Source: Streptomyces sp. ISL-87
GTDB taxonomy: Bacteria; Actinomycetota; Actinomycetes; Streptomycetales; Streptomycetaceae
Direction: 5' to 3'
Assembly (NCBI RefSeq): GCF_018614095.1
Contig: NZ_JAGGOY010000079.1
Location: 1 to 64,000, forward strand
DNA length: 64,000 nt
Made by a program: the position numbers and the translations under genes. This document shows, in pieces, positions 41,353-49,645 of this stretch; the stretch's first letter is position 1; every line of letters begins with the position of its first letter. The notes beneath the pieces were generated by a model, which was not told the DNA's origin, ran no database searches, and saw only the letters and a program-made list of their open reading frames with translations.

Positions 41353-42741
41353 TCAGTGGCCGCGGGCCACCGAGATGATGATTTCCCGCAGCTGCTCCAC
41401 GTACAGCCGCATGTTCTTGTGCGCGATGTCGGTGTCCGGGTAGCGGCTCGCGAACTGCAGCCCCTCATGGAGCCTGTTGATCCATGCGCATACTTGGTCG
41501 CCGTACGACACCCTGACCAGGCCGTATGCCTTCAGGTCAGTCCAGCGCCCGGATCCGGGGATGCCCCGGGCATCGACGAACGAGACGATCGAGTACAGGT
41601 CGGGCGACGTCGGGCGGAAGTCGGAGCCGAGCAGGCCCAGTACCCGGGCGATGGGCATGCGGGCCAGTGACCTGTTGGCCTGGAGCTCGGCACGCACCAT
41701 CGCCAGGACGCTGTGGAAATCGGGTTTCTGCGCCATGGGAATCTCGATCGGTGCGCCGCCGACGTACCAGCCCACGGAGTCGTGCCATCGGGATTTCGCC
41801 CTGGTGTGGAAGGGCACGACCGTGCGGTAGACGGATTGCCCGCCGATCTCGTGGACGATGAGGCTCGTGGCTGCCAGGACGCCGACCAGACTCCCGCCGA
41901 AGGGCCGGCAATACGACTCGAACGCGGCGGCGTCGTCGGCGTCCACCAGCATCTCCTGCATGAGCTTCTGGGTGGGTAGCTTCCCTCCGGGCTCCAGCCC
42001 GAGGTCGACGGGGAAGTTCGGCAGTTTCCCGTCGCACCGGTTGATGAACTCCCGCCAACGGGCGACGATCGCGTGGGTTTCGTCGATCTGGTCCGCGTTC
42101 GCCCGCTCGATCTCGCAGAAGTCGACGTAACTGCTGACGGGTGCCGGCTCCACGGCCCGGCCTTCGACGCCCGCCGTGTAGAGCTCGTGGATCTCGGAGG
42201 GGATGCGTTGGATGGAGTACGAGTCGACGTTGCTGTGGTCGAAGGCCATGTACACGCTCGTGCAGTCATCCCGGACAACCGCCGTGTAGATGAGGTTCGG
42301 CCAGCTGAGCGCGTCCGCCGCGACGTCGAAGCGGTCCTGGAGGTACTGGACGAGCTCTCCCGCGTCCGAGAACTCGCCGACCACCCCGCGATACAGCGAG
42401 ACGGCCTCGGCGTCGAGCGTGAACCGGCGCATCTCATCGCCGGCCCAACGGAAGCCGCTGCGCAGCGTCTCGTGCCGGAGTGTCCAGCTCCGTAGTGCAT
42501 CTTGCAGTACGTCGAGATCGACCGTGCCCGGGATGTCGAATGCCGTGCCGAGCCAGGTCGGCACGAACAGGCCGTCTTCGCGGACGGATCGAGCGGTCCT
42601 GATGTGTGCCTCCTGGACGTACCCAGGCGGTCGGGAGTCTTCCGGCAGGTCTGTCGCGGTCTCGATGGCCGCCGGATCGAGCGTCCACTCGATGAGCAGT
42701 CCGGGCCGGACCTCGCACCGTTGGATGTCGGTCATTCGCAC
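41353..42741 (-). CDS. stand-alone condensation-domain-like acyltransferase
   Basis: About 462 residues from GTG 42741 (GGAGA 7 bases upstream; ATG 42735 is the alternative). The fold is that of NRPS condensation/PapA/WES enzymes: DVLQDALRSWTLRHETLRSG, VYMAFDHSNVDSYSIQRIPS, FVDARGIPGSGRWTDL and GLQFASRYPDTDIA. The catalytic HHxxxDG motif is here DHSNVDS: the second His and the Asp are kept, but the first His and the Gly are not. It may join an acyl group to an alcohol or amine, or be a non-catalytic relative. No carrier protein or adenylation gene is near. A 20-residue ORF lies upstream on the same strand. Confidence 0.8.
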   Translation of the reverse strand: MRMTDIQRCEVRPGLLIEWTLDPAAIETATDLPEDSRPPGYVQEAHIRTARSVREDGLFVPTWLGTAFDIPGTVDLDVLQDALRSWTLRHETLRSGFRWAGDEMRRFTLDAEAVSLYRGVVGEFSDAGELVQYLQDRFDVAADALSWPNLIYTAVVRDDCTSVYMAFDHSNVDSYSIQRIPSEIHELYTAGVEGRAVEPAPVSSYVDFCEIERANADQIDETHAIVARWREFINRCDGKLPNFPVDLGLEPGGKLPTQKLMQEMLVDADDAAAFESYCRPFGGSLVGVLAATSLIVHEIGGQSVYRTVVPFHTRAKSRWHDSVGWYVGGAPIEIPMAQKPDFHSVLAMVRAELQANRSLARMPIARVLGLLGSDFRPTSPDLYSIVSFVDARGIPGSGRWTDLKAYGLVRVSYGDQVCAWINRLHEGLQFASRYPDTDIAHKNMRLYVEQLREIIISVARGH

Positions 42742-42843
42742 GGGGGCGTCTCCGTTCACGCATGAGGCAGAGGGCAAGTAACGGTGGAGGGGGTCCAGTC
42801 CGGCGCCCGTACTGTTCAGCGGGCATGTCGGGGCTCTGAGCCT

Positions 42844-42906
42844 TCAGACGGTGGTCCTGCACCAAAGGCTCCATCCAACCTCGAGTGGATCACCGCATCG
42901 AGACAT
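42844..42906 (-). CDS. possible 20-residue micropeptide
   Basis: ATG 42906 is preceded by GGAGGAAAGG about 8 bases upstream, the best ribosome site in the neighbourhood. The peptide MSRCGDPLEVGW then SLWCRTTV has two Cys and two Trp. It ends 103 bp before the condensation-like gene on the same strand. It could be a leader (attenuator) peptide, a small secreted or modified peptide, or chance. Confidence 0.35.
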   Translation of the reverse strand: MSRCGDPLEVGWSLWCRTTV

Positions 42907-43135
42907 GAAGTGACCTTTCCTCCGTACGGGTGACACAGCGCTGCGGAAGTTCACCGAGTTCGAATCCGTACGCCCGCCCGTACAGGAGTCCGGGACGAGG
43001 TCCGCATCTTCGTTGCTTCTGCCAGTACGACGGCCTGCCGGGGTGCGGCAAGACTTCCCGTCAGAGGCTGCGGCACGTCCCGGGGTCCGGGGGGCCGAGG
43101 CCAGGACATGACGAAGCACAGGGGAGGACAGCACG

Positions 43136-43876
43136 ATGAGCGTGCAGCAGTATGACGAGATCGGTGAGGCGTACGAGGGCTTCAAGTCCCTGCCGCTGGA
43201 GCACTACGCGGTGGTGCCCGGCTTCCTGGCCCTGGTCGGGGACGTACGCGGCAAGTCGGTCCTCGACCTGGCATCCGGCACCGGCTTCTACAGCCGGGAG
43301 TTCAAGCGGCGCGGCGCCACGGAGGTGCTGGGAATCGACATCTCCGGTGAAATGATCGCCGTGGCACAGGCATTGGAAGAGCGCGCTCCGCTGGGTGTGC
43401 GCTACGAGGTGGGCGACGTGTCCGAACTGCGGCCCCTCGAGCAGCGGTTCGACATCGCCTTGGCGGTCCAGCTGCTCAACTACGCGGAGGACATCGCCGC
43501 CACGGAGCGGATGAGCCGCAACGCGCACCGGAGTCTGAAGCCCGGCGGCGAGCTCTTCGTGCTCAACCAGTCGCCCGACTTCCGCTTCGACGGGCCGACC
43601 CCGGAGAAGTACGGCTTCCTCAGCGAGCTCACCGGCGAGGAGGCCGAGACCGGACCGCAAGTCCGGACCACGGCGCTGCTCGACCCGCCGATCTCGTTCG
43701 TCGCCAACCGCCCGCGCCGCGAGGTCTACGAAAACTGCCTGCGGGCGGCCGGATTCAGCGAGGTGACCTGGGTCCCACTGAAGGTGTCCGACGCCGGCGT
43801 GCGCAAGTTCGGAGCGGACTTCTGGGCGGACTTCCTCGACAACCCCCCGCTGGAGATGCTGCGCTGCCGCGCCTGA
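43136..43876 (+). CDS. class I SAM-dependent methyltransferase
   Basis: 246 residues from ATG 43136 (GGGGAGG 9 bases upstream). Motif I is SVLDLASGTGFYSREFKRRG, followed by VLGIDISGEMIAVAQALEER, VRYEVGDVSELRPL (motif II) and FDIALAVQLLNYAED, then LKPGGELFVLNQSPDF (motif III). It resembles ToxA/TylM-like small-molecule N- or O-methyltransferases (start SVQQYDEIGEAYEGFKSLPL). Divergent from the condensation-like gene; the two could share a pathway, but this is not shown. Confidence 0.88.
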   Translation: MSVQQYDEIGEAYEGFKSLPLEHYAVVPGFLALVGDVRGKSVLDLASGTGFYSREFKRRGATEVLGIDISGEMIAVAQALEERAPLGVRYEVGDVSELRPLEQRFDIALAVQLLNYAEDIAATERMSRNAHRSLKPGGELFVLNQSPDFRFDGPTPEKYGFLSELTGEEAETGPQVRTTALLDPPISFVANRPRREVYENCLRAAGFSEVTWVPLKVSDAGVRKFGADFWADFLDNPPLEMLRCRA

Positions 43877-43957
43877 CGACTGACCGGACTGACATGGTGC
43901 GGCTGCCCCGCGTGGGCGCGACAAGCCGGGGGGGTCCGGGGCCGCGGCACCAGTTTT

Positions 43958-44018
43958 CGGAACGGAAAAGTCCCGTTTGTGAGCCCCGAGGCTTCCACAA
44001 CGGGACTTTTCCGTTCCG
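43958..44018. terminator. 61-base hairpin with 20-base perfect arms
   Basis: CGGAACGGAAAAGTCCCGTT (43958-43977) and its exact reverse complement (43999-44018) flank a 21-base loop that can pair further (GTG/CAC, AGCC/GGCT). It lies 82 bp after the methyltransferase stop. Each arm contains a run of four A or T, so a strong terminator in either direction is the best reading; a small transposable relic is also possible. Confidence 0.6.
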
Positions 44019-44283
44019 ATGTTGCTCGAAGGAAGCAGGTCGTCCCATGGCCTACGGGTTTGTCCACCACGTAGCGCTTGCCACCCATCCGGCCCGCGAG
44101 CGCAAGGACATCGGCCCGTTCTCGATGCCTTGATCGATTGAACTAGAGTACGGGCGCAAGTGTGTTCGTTATTTGCGTTCGCGTACAGGGGGGTCCGCAC
44201 ATGGCCGACGGCGTACTTCCCGGACCGGCGGCCGCCCTGTCGTTCAGGGGCGTCAGCCGCCGCTCGCAGCTGGAGAGGATCTG

Positions 44284-45423
44284 ATGACCACCTTCTACCA
44301 GGAGATCCTGGAAACGGACCTCGGTCCGCTGGAGAAGCTCGTCACCCAGTGGCGCACCACGCGCGACGCTCTCGCGAAGCTCCCCAAACGGGTCCACGAC
44401 GAAATGCTCACTCCGCTCCGGGACAAGGGCTACTGGGAGGGCGTCGCAGCGCCTTACGCATGGCGGATGATCGACGACATCGAGCGGCAGATCGACTCGG
44501 CCGCCAAGGTCGCCGACGCGGTGATCGGCGTCATGGAGGATGCCCTCGGCGACTTCAAAGTGGTGAAGAAGGACCTGCAGGACGCGGTCCGTCGCGCCCA
44601 GGAGAAGGGTGTCTTCATCCAGGCCAGCGGCGCCGTCGCCACCACGGTGTTCGAGGGCCAGTGCAAGGTGATCGAGAAGGACTCCCCGGAGGCCAAGGCG
44701 ATCGAGGGCGCCCAGCGGGAGATCGACGGCATAGTGAAGCGGGGCATCATCGCCGACCGGAACCTGGCGTTCGCGCTGATGTCCGACGTGGGGCTCGGGC
44801 AGTGGTTCAACAGCAAGCCGCAGCACAGCAACATCGACACGACCGACAAGATCTCTCACGAGGACTACAACGCCCTCAACCTCGCGATGCAGGGCAAGGA
44901 CCCGTACCCCGCCCACAAGGGGGAGGGCGCCTACTCGCTCGGCTGGGACTACGGCACCGGCAGTGGCCCACGAGAGCGCGAGTACCACGACGGCGACCAG
45001 ATGACGGAGCTCATCAAGAAGAGCGTGAGCATGGACCAGCTCCGGGCCGACACCCTCGCCGATTGGCAGGAGCACGGGAGCCAGGACGGCACGGTCAGCT
45101 ACTCGATCTCAAAGGACGGAAAGGTCGGCGCGCTCAAGAAGCTCTTCACCACCGACCTCCCGGCGATCTTCACCAATGACGAGGAGCACCTCGGCGAGGC
45201 CTTCGTGGGCTCGTACTCCCTCGACTACAACGTGAAGGGCCAGGATCCCGACGGCTCGCTCGTGGTCGAGTACACCCTGAACAACTCCACCAGCAACGAG
45301 TCCCTCCTCCACTACATCGGTTATTACAAGTGGCTGGAGAAGACGAATCGCGAGGATGGCATGCTGTCCACCATTGATCAGAAGATCACATGGACCGAGC
45401 GCATCCCGGCAGACCGAAAGTAG
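44284..45423 (+). CDS. WXG100/LXG-like helical protein
   Basis: 379 residues from ATG 44284 (GGAGAGGATCTG upstream). The first 120 residues are almost wholly helical: LVTQWRTTRDALAKLPKRVH, DEMLTPLRDKGYWEGVAAPY and IDDIERQIDSAAKVADAVIG, with a W/G turn as in WXG100 proteins. The middle and end are beta-rich (GSYSLDYNVKGQDPDGSLVV; VEYTLNNSTSNESLL). No signal peptide, in line with type VII export, but no ESX gene is near. A lipoprotein gene follows after 4 bp. It may be a secreted effector or a surface component; function unknown. Confidence 0.65.
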   Translation: MTTFYQEILETDLGPLEKLVTQWRTTRDALAKLPKRVHDEMLTPLRDKGYWEGVAAPYAWRMIDDIERQIDSAAKVADAVIGVMEDALGDFKVVKKDLQDAVRRAQEKGVFIQASGAVATTVFEGQCKVIEKDSPEAKAIEGAQREIDGIVKRGIIADRNLAFALMSDVGLGQWFNSKPQHSNIDTTDKISHEDYNALNLAMQGKDPYPAHKGEGAYSLGWDYGTGSGPREREYHDGDQMTELIKKSVSMDQLRADTLADWQEHGSQDGTVSYSISKDGKVGALKKLFTTDLPAIFTNDEEHLGEAFVGSYSLDYNVKGQDPDGSLVVEYTLNNSTSNESLLHYIGYYKWLEKTNREDGMLSTIDQKITWTERIPADRK

Positions 45424-45427
45424 TCCC

Positions 45428-45919
45428 GTGCACCACCGACCACAACGCATCCGCCGTGCCGCGGCAGCCCTGGCCGTCCTCTGCGGCTCGCTCACCGCCT
45501 GCGGCTCGGACACCTTCGAACGCTGCGTCCCGGAAGCGTCGACCACGGCGAGCGCTGCTCAGCTCGTCGGCACCTACGAGGGGTCCCACGAGGCCGAGGG
45601 CGTCCGCCTCACCCTCACCGCCACCCCTGGCGAAAACCGGGGTGGCACCCTCACGACGGAGAACTGGCCTACCGGCAGCTTCCACAAGTCCAAGCCGGGC
45701 AAGGCCTTTACTGGCTCCGGCACCTGGGAGGTGGAGGACGCCCGCGCTTCGACGCACAGGTCCCTGCTTCGGCTGCAGTTCGAGGATCCGGCAGAAGTCA
45801 CCTCGGGCGACACCCTCGATAAGCTTTCCATCGGCATCGACGCCGATCGGATCTTCGTCTACGACGACTTCGACCCCGACGTCTGCCCGGCCTTCCGTCT
45901 GGAACTCCAGAAGAGCTGA
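45428..45919 (+). CDS. lipoprotein, partner of the WXG-like protein
   Basis: 163 residues from GTG 45428, 4 bp after the WXG-like stop, so co-transcribed. Basic N-terminus HHRPQRIRRAAAALAVLCGS then lipobox LTAC. The mature part is beta-rich: GTYEGSHEAEGVRLTLTATP, TLTTENWPTGSFHKSKPGKA and GTWEVEDARASTHRSLLRL; it looks like a small lipocalin-like or META-type barrel. It should be bound to the outer membrane face. Function unknown, possibly an immunity or surface partner. Confidence 0.75.
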   Translation: MHHRPQRIRRAAAALAVLCGSLTACGSDTFERCVPEASTTASAAQLVGTYEGSHEAEGVRLTLTATPGENRGGTLTTENWPTGSFHKSKPGKAFTGSGTWEVEDARASTHRSLLRLQFEDPAEVTSGDTLDKLSIGIDADRIFVYDDFDPDVCPAFRLELQKS

Positions 45920-45956
45920 TCCCGATGGCCCGAGCCGCGCCGCCCCCGCGGCCGGC

Positions 45957-46382
45957 TCACTCGCGGAGGCGGTCGGGGGTGGGGTCTTCCCGAATGGCGG
46001 CAAGGACGAACGCATGGCCCGCAGGGTCGGCGTAGCGGCGCAGGCTCGTCCGGTTGTCCGGCCGGCTGCCGTCTTCCTCGGCAGCCACCGGACGTGCCCC
46101 GAGAGCCACGGCCTCGCGCTCGGCCTCGTCGAGGGACTGTGACTCCACGAGGATGCGCAGATGTGCCTGTTGGGAGTCCTCCGGCGGTGGCCAGCTCGGT
46201 GGGGCGTGGTTCGGGTCGCGGCGGACCCCGAGTACCACGCCGGTGCGGCCGGTGATGAGGATCAGATCGTCGTCACGGGCAGCCGGCCCCGCCGTGGCAC
46301 CGAGGAGTTCGGCGTAGAACCGCGCCAGCAACTCCGGCTCGGCACTGTCCAGGACGACGACGCTTGTCTTGGGTACGGTCAT
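45957..46382 (-). CDS. VOC (glyoxalase-fold) protein
   Basis: 141 residues from ATG 46382. TVPKTSVVVLDSAEPELLAR then FYAELLGATAGPAARDDDLI, HLRILVESQSLDEAEREAVA, LGARPVAAEEDGSRPDNRTS and LRRYADPAGHAFVLAA give the paired beta-alpha-beta-beta-beta modules. The His of the RILV arm and terminal D-P-x-G-H resemble glyoxalase-like bleomycin-resistance-fold proteins. Substrate not predictable. Confidence 0.85.
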   Translation of the reverse strand: MTVPKTSVVVLDSAEPELLARFYAELLGATAGPAARDDDLILITGRTGVVLGVRRDPNHAPPSWPPPEDSQQAHLRILVESQSLDEAEREAVALGARPVAAEEDGSRPDNRTSLRRYADPAGHAFVLAAIREDPTPDRLRE

Positions 46383-46447
46383 GCACCGCGTGTGCCCTGA
46401 GTCGGCGTCCGTACACAGGGAGTACCGGGCCACGAGAGGGGCGACGG

Positions 46448-46816
46448 TTACGCGGAGCGGATGCGGAGCCCGATCTCCTTCTCCTGGTCGCCCGATACTG
46501 CTCCCGCGCCCTCGACCGTGAAGTGCCCGGCGAGCGCGGCCTGCACCCGGTCCACCGCCCGCGGGCTCCCCTGCAGTGCGACGCTGACCGAGTCCTCCAC
46601 CCGAACGGGCGCCGGCCGTCGCTCCGGGGGCTTGGCCGCGTCGAGGGTCGTACTCCATACGGTCGCGGCGCTACCGCCTTCGACGGCGCGGCCCGTCCCA
46701 GCCACCGGGAAGAAGTGTTCGAGCAGGTCGATGACGGTGCGCGCGTCCGTCTTGGAGCAATCGCTGATCGTCACCGCCACTTCGGCCGCCGGGTTGTCCT
46801 TGTCCTTGCTGTCCAT
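46448..46816 (-). CDS. small hypothetical protein
   Basis: 122 residues from ATG 46816 (GAGAGGTGG upstream). ISDCSKTDARTVIDLLEHFF, RVEDSVSVALQGSPRAVDRV and QAALAGHFTVEGAGAVSGDQ form an alpha/beta pattern with no known family recognised. Located just downstream of the MscS gene on the same strand, with a 77-bp gap. Confidence 0.6.
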   Translation of the reverse strand: MDSKDKDNPAAEVAVTISDCSKTDARTVIDLLEHFFPVAGTGRAVEGGSAATVWSTTLDAAKPPERRPAPVRVEDSVSVALQGSPRAVDRVQAALAGHFTVEGAGAVSGDQEKEIGLRIRSA

Positions 46817-46893
46817 CGGACGCCACCTCTCTCGTGCCGTGCAGCTCGGCATCTCAACGCTCACACAGAGAGTCACACAGCGCATCACGTGGG

Positions 46894-47973
46894 TCACCGA
46901 GGGTGTCGAGTCTTGCCGTCGAGCGGTGCGCCGTCGGCCTCGGGTGCCGACGCGAGGACCAGCCGTGGCAGGGCATCCGGGTGCTTCTCCGCGAGCCAGG
47001 CGATCAGCTGTTCGCGTACCGCGCAGCGCACCGTCCACAGGTCGTCGGCGTCCTTGGCCGTGACGATGGCGCGCACGACGATGGTGGAGGGAGTGGTCTC
47101 CGTGACGGCGACGTCCCAGCCACGGCCGTCCCACTCCCGGCAGTGGTGCAGGATCTCGTGGACCTTGTCCCGCATGAGGTCCACGGGCGCGGAGTGGTCG
47201 CAGTGGAGGAAGACGGTGCCGGTCATCTGGACGCCGCCGCGGGACCAGTTCTCGAAGGGGCGGGTGGTGAAGTACGAGACGGGCATGGTGATCCGGCGCT
47301 CGTCCCAGGTGCGTACGGCGAGGAAAGTGAGGGTGATGTCCTCCACCACCCCCCATTCGCCGGCGACCACGACCGTGTCGCCGATGCGCACCATGTCACC
47401 GAAGGCGATCTGGAAGCCGGCGAAGAGGTTGCCGAGCGTCGACTGGGCGGCGACACCCGCGACGATTCCGATGATCCCGGCGGAAGCGAGCAGGGAGGTG
47501 CCGAGTGCGCGGAAGCTCGGGAAGGTGAGAAGCATCGCCGCGGCCGCGACCATGGCGACGACCGCGGTCACGACTCGCATGATCAGGGTCACCTGGGTGC
47601 GGACCCGGCGGACCCGGGCCGGGTCACGGGTGCCGGTCGCGTAGCGCGCGTATCCGGACTCGACGAGGGCGGAGGCCATGCCCACGATCAGCCAGGCCCC
47701 CGCACCGATCAGGGCGAGCGAGAGGACACGGCCCACGGCGGCCTCGTTCTCCCGCAGCGGCCGCCATGCGGTCTGCGGATAGGCGCCCTTGAGCAGCGCC
47801 GCGAGCAGCACGATCTGAAGTGCCCGGCGGCAACGGCGCAGCAGGTTCCACAGGGGTGTTTCGGGGTGCCGTGCGTCGGCTCGGCGCAGCAGCAGGTCGA
47901 CGGCCCATCCGGCCGCGACGGTGAGCAGGATCGAGCCCCCCAGGACGGTCAGCAAGCGAAGTGCGCTGTTCAT
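46894..47973 (-). CDS. MscS-family mechanosensitive channel
   Basis: 359 residues. Several N-terminal helices lead to the pore helix and beta domain: LLASAGIIGIVAGVAAQSTL then GNLFAGFQIAFGDMVRIGDT and VVVAGEWGVVEDITLTFLAV, the MscS signature. The C-terminal cage part (MPVSYFTTRPFENWSRGGVQ, then MTGTVFLHCDHSAPVDLM) is present. It releases solutes when the membrane is stretched. ATG 47973 has GAGGGG close upstream. Confidence 0.92.
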   Translation of the reverse strand: MNSALRLLTVLGGSILLTVAAGWAVDLLLRRADARHPETPLWNLLRRCRRALQIVLLAALLKGAYPQTAWRPLRENEAAVGRVLSLALIGAGAWLIVGMASALVESGYARYATGTRDPARVRRVRTQVTLIMRVVTAVVAMVAAAAMLLTFPSFRALGTSLLASAGIIGIVAGVAAQSTLGNLFAGFQIAFGDMVRIGDTVVVAGEWGVVEDITLTFLAVRTWDERRITMPVSYFTTRPFENWSRGGVQMTGTVFLHCDHSAPVDLMRDKVHEILHHCREWDGRGWDVAVTETTPSTIVVRAIVTAKDADDLWTVRCAVREQLIAWLAEKHPDALPRLVLASAPEADGAPLDGKTRHPR

Positions 47974-48169
47974 ATCCCCTCAGCGGATGTAGGCGGCATG
48001 GACTTCGCGCGCCTGCCCCGAGGAGGCGAGCTGAAGCTGACACCACGGGCCCCGTCGTGCCCGGCCCGGCGCATGCGGCCGTCGGAGGCGGGTAGCCGCG
48101 CTTGAAACGCCCTGGCGGGCGACCCGCACCGCGGGGTGCGGGGTCACTGACGACGCGGAAGGGGTGCGC

Positions 48170-48619
48170 ATGTCGCACGTCGAGGAGTATGTCGAGGTCA
48201 ACGTCCCCGTACGCACGGCCTACAACCAGTGGACCCAGTTCGAGGAGTTCCCGGCCTTCATGGAGGGGGTCGAACGCATCGACCAGCGCACGGACACGCT
48301 CACCCACTGGGTGACGAATGTGAATGGTGTGCAGCGCGAGTTCGACGCGCAGATCACCGAGCAGCTGCCGGACCGGCGCGTCGCGTGGATGACGGTGGAC
48401 GGGCAGGCCCGCCAGGCCGGGCTGGTCACCTTCCAGCCGATCGACGCGACCACCACCAAGGTCGTCCTGCACATGAACTGGGTACCGGACGGCCTGGCCG
48501 AGACGGCCGCCGACAAGCTCGGCTTCGTCAAGCGCCAGGTCGCCGGCGACCTGAAGCGGTTCAAGCTCTTCATCGAGTCGCGCGGAGTCGAGACGGGCGC
48601 CTGGCGGGGTGAGGTCTGA
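48170..48619 (+). CDS. SRPBCC-family (polyketide cyclase/dehydrase-like) protein
   Basis: 149 residues from ATG 48170 (AAGGGG 5 bases upstream; GTG 48164 is in frame). SHVEEYVEVNVPVRTAYNQW, TQFEEFPAFMEGVERIDQRT and VVLHMNWVPDGLAETAADKL match the START/Bet v1-like pattern of COG5637-type membrane-associated proteins. It probably binds a hydrophobic ligand; no enzyme activity is assured. A DUF1206 gene follows after 5 bp, suggesting an operon. Confidence 0.85.
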   Translation: MSHVEEYVEVNVPVRTAYNQWTQFEEFPAFMEGVERIDQRTDTLTHWVTNVNGVQREFDAQITEQLPDRRVAWMTVDGQARQAGLVTFQPIDATTTKVVLHMNWVPDGLAETAADKLGFVKRQVAGDLKRFKLFIESRGVETGAWRGEV

Positions 48620-48624
48620 CGGCG

Positions 48625-49449
48625 ATGAGAGGCAGGACCGCGAGCAAGGGTGTGCTGGCCGCTTCCCGAGGCGGCGGGGTGCGGGAGGTCGTGGCGCGCT
48701 GCGGGCTGCTGGCACGCGGGGTGCTGTACGTACTGGTCGGGTTGCTGGCCTTGCGTATCGTCTCCGGTGGCGGCGGTGGCAAGGAGGCCGACCGGCAGGG
48801 GGCCCTCCAGGAGCTCGCGGGAAAACCCCTCGGCGGTCTGCTGATCTGGGCCGTGGGCATCGGGCTCGTGTGCATGATGCTGTGGTGCCTGTCGGAGGCG
48901 GTGTTCGGCGAGGCCGGACCGGAGGGCGACAAGCCCGGGAAGCGGCTGGCCTCGGCAGGCCGGGCCGTCTTCTACGGCGTAGTCGCCTTCTCCGTGTTCA
49001 CATTTGCGGCGGGCGGCGGCGGGCGCTCCGGCGACGAACAGTCGCGCGATGTGACGGCGAAGGCTCTGGACCTGCCCGCCGGCAGGTGGCTGGTGGCTGC
49101 GGCCGGGCTCGGGATCGCCATCGCGGGCGTGGTCATCGCGGTTCAGGCTGCGCGGTGCAGCTTCCGCGAGCACCTCGCCATGGGCGGGGTCCCGGCGCCG
49201 TGGCGCAAGGCCGTCGACGTCCTCGGGGTGACCGGCGGCCTGGCCCGGGGCAGCGTGTTCGCGGCGGCCGGCGGCTTCATCGTGTACGCGGCGCTGCGCT
49301 ACGACCCGGCGCAGGCGAAGGGCATCGACGACACCCTGAGGTCGTTCACGCGGACCGCGGCGGGGCCGTGGCTGCTGGTCGCGGTCGCCGTCGGGCTGAT
49401 GCTCTTCGGGGTGTTCTGCTGGGCGATGGCCCGGTGGCGCCAGGTCTGA
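48625..49449 (+). CDS. DUF1206-family membrane protein
   Basis: 274 residues with six membrane helices in three pairs, each pair of DUF1206 form: CGLLARGVLYVLVGLLALRI, GRAVFYGVVAFSVFTFAAGG and TGGLARGSVFAAAGGFIVYA, each introducing a repeat and followed by a second helix (LLIWAVGIGLVCMMLWCLSE; WLVAAAGLGIAIAGVVIAVQ; WLLVAVAVGLMLFGVFCWAM). Repeats carry the ARG..Y pattern. Function unknown. Co-directional with the SRPBCC gene 5 bp upstream. Confidence 0.88.
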   Translation: MRGRTASKGVLAASRGGGVREVVARCGLLARGVLYVLVGLLALRIVSGGGGGKEADRQGALQELAGKPLGGLLIWAVGIGLVCMMLWCLSEAVFGEAGPEGDKPGKRLASAGRAVFYGVVAFSVFTFAAGGGGRSGDEQSRDVTAKALDLPAGRWLVAAAGLGIAIAGVVIAVQAARCSFREHLAMGGVPAPWRKAVDVLGVTGGLARGSVFAAAGGFIVYAALRYDPAQAKGIDDTLRSFTRTAAGPWLLVAVAVGLMLFGVFCWAMARWRQV

Positions 49450-49645
49450 TCCGGGGAAGTGGGGCGGGGCCAGTCTTCGAGGGCCAGTGTTCAAGGGGGT
49501 TACCCGCCAAACGGAAGCCGAATCCTTGAGTGTCTCGGCCAAGCTGCCCGTGCGCCCCTGCACGCCCCCCGCAGTGACGTTCCATCGCCCCTGTACGGGG
49601 GCAGCCGCGTGGTGCTGTTGGTTCGTCTACCGAGGAGAGCACACG

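Noticed and set aside
42434-42874. 146-residue frame covering the start of the condensation-like gene
   Set aside because: It is a shifted frame over a gene with clear family motifs, and its composition is shadow-like.
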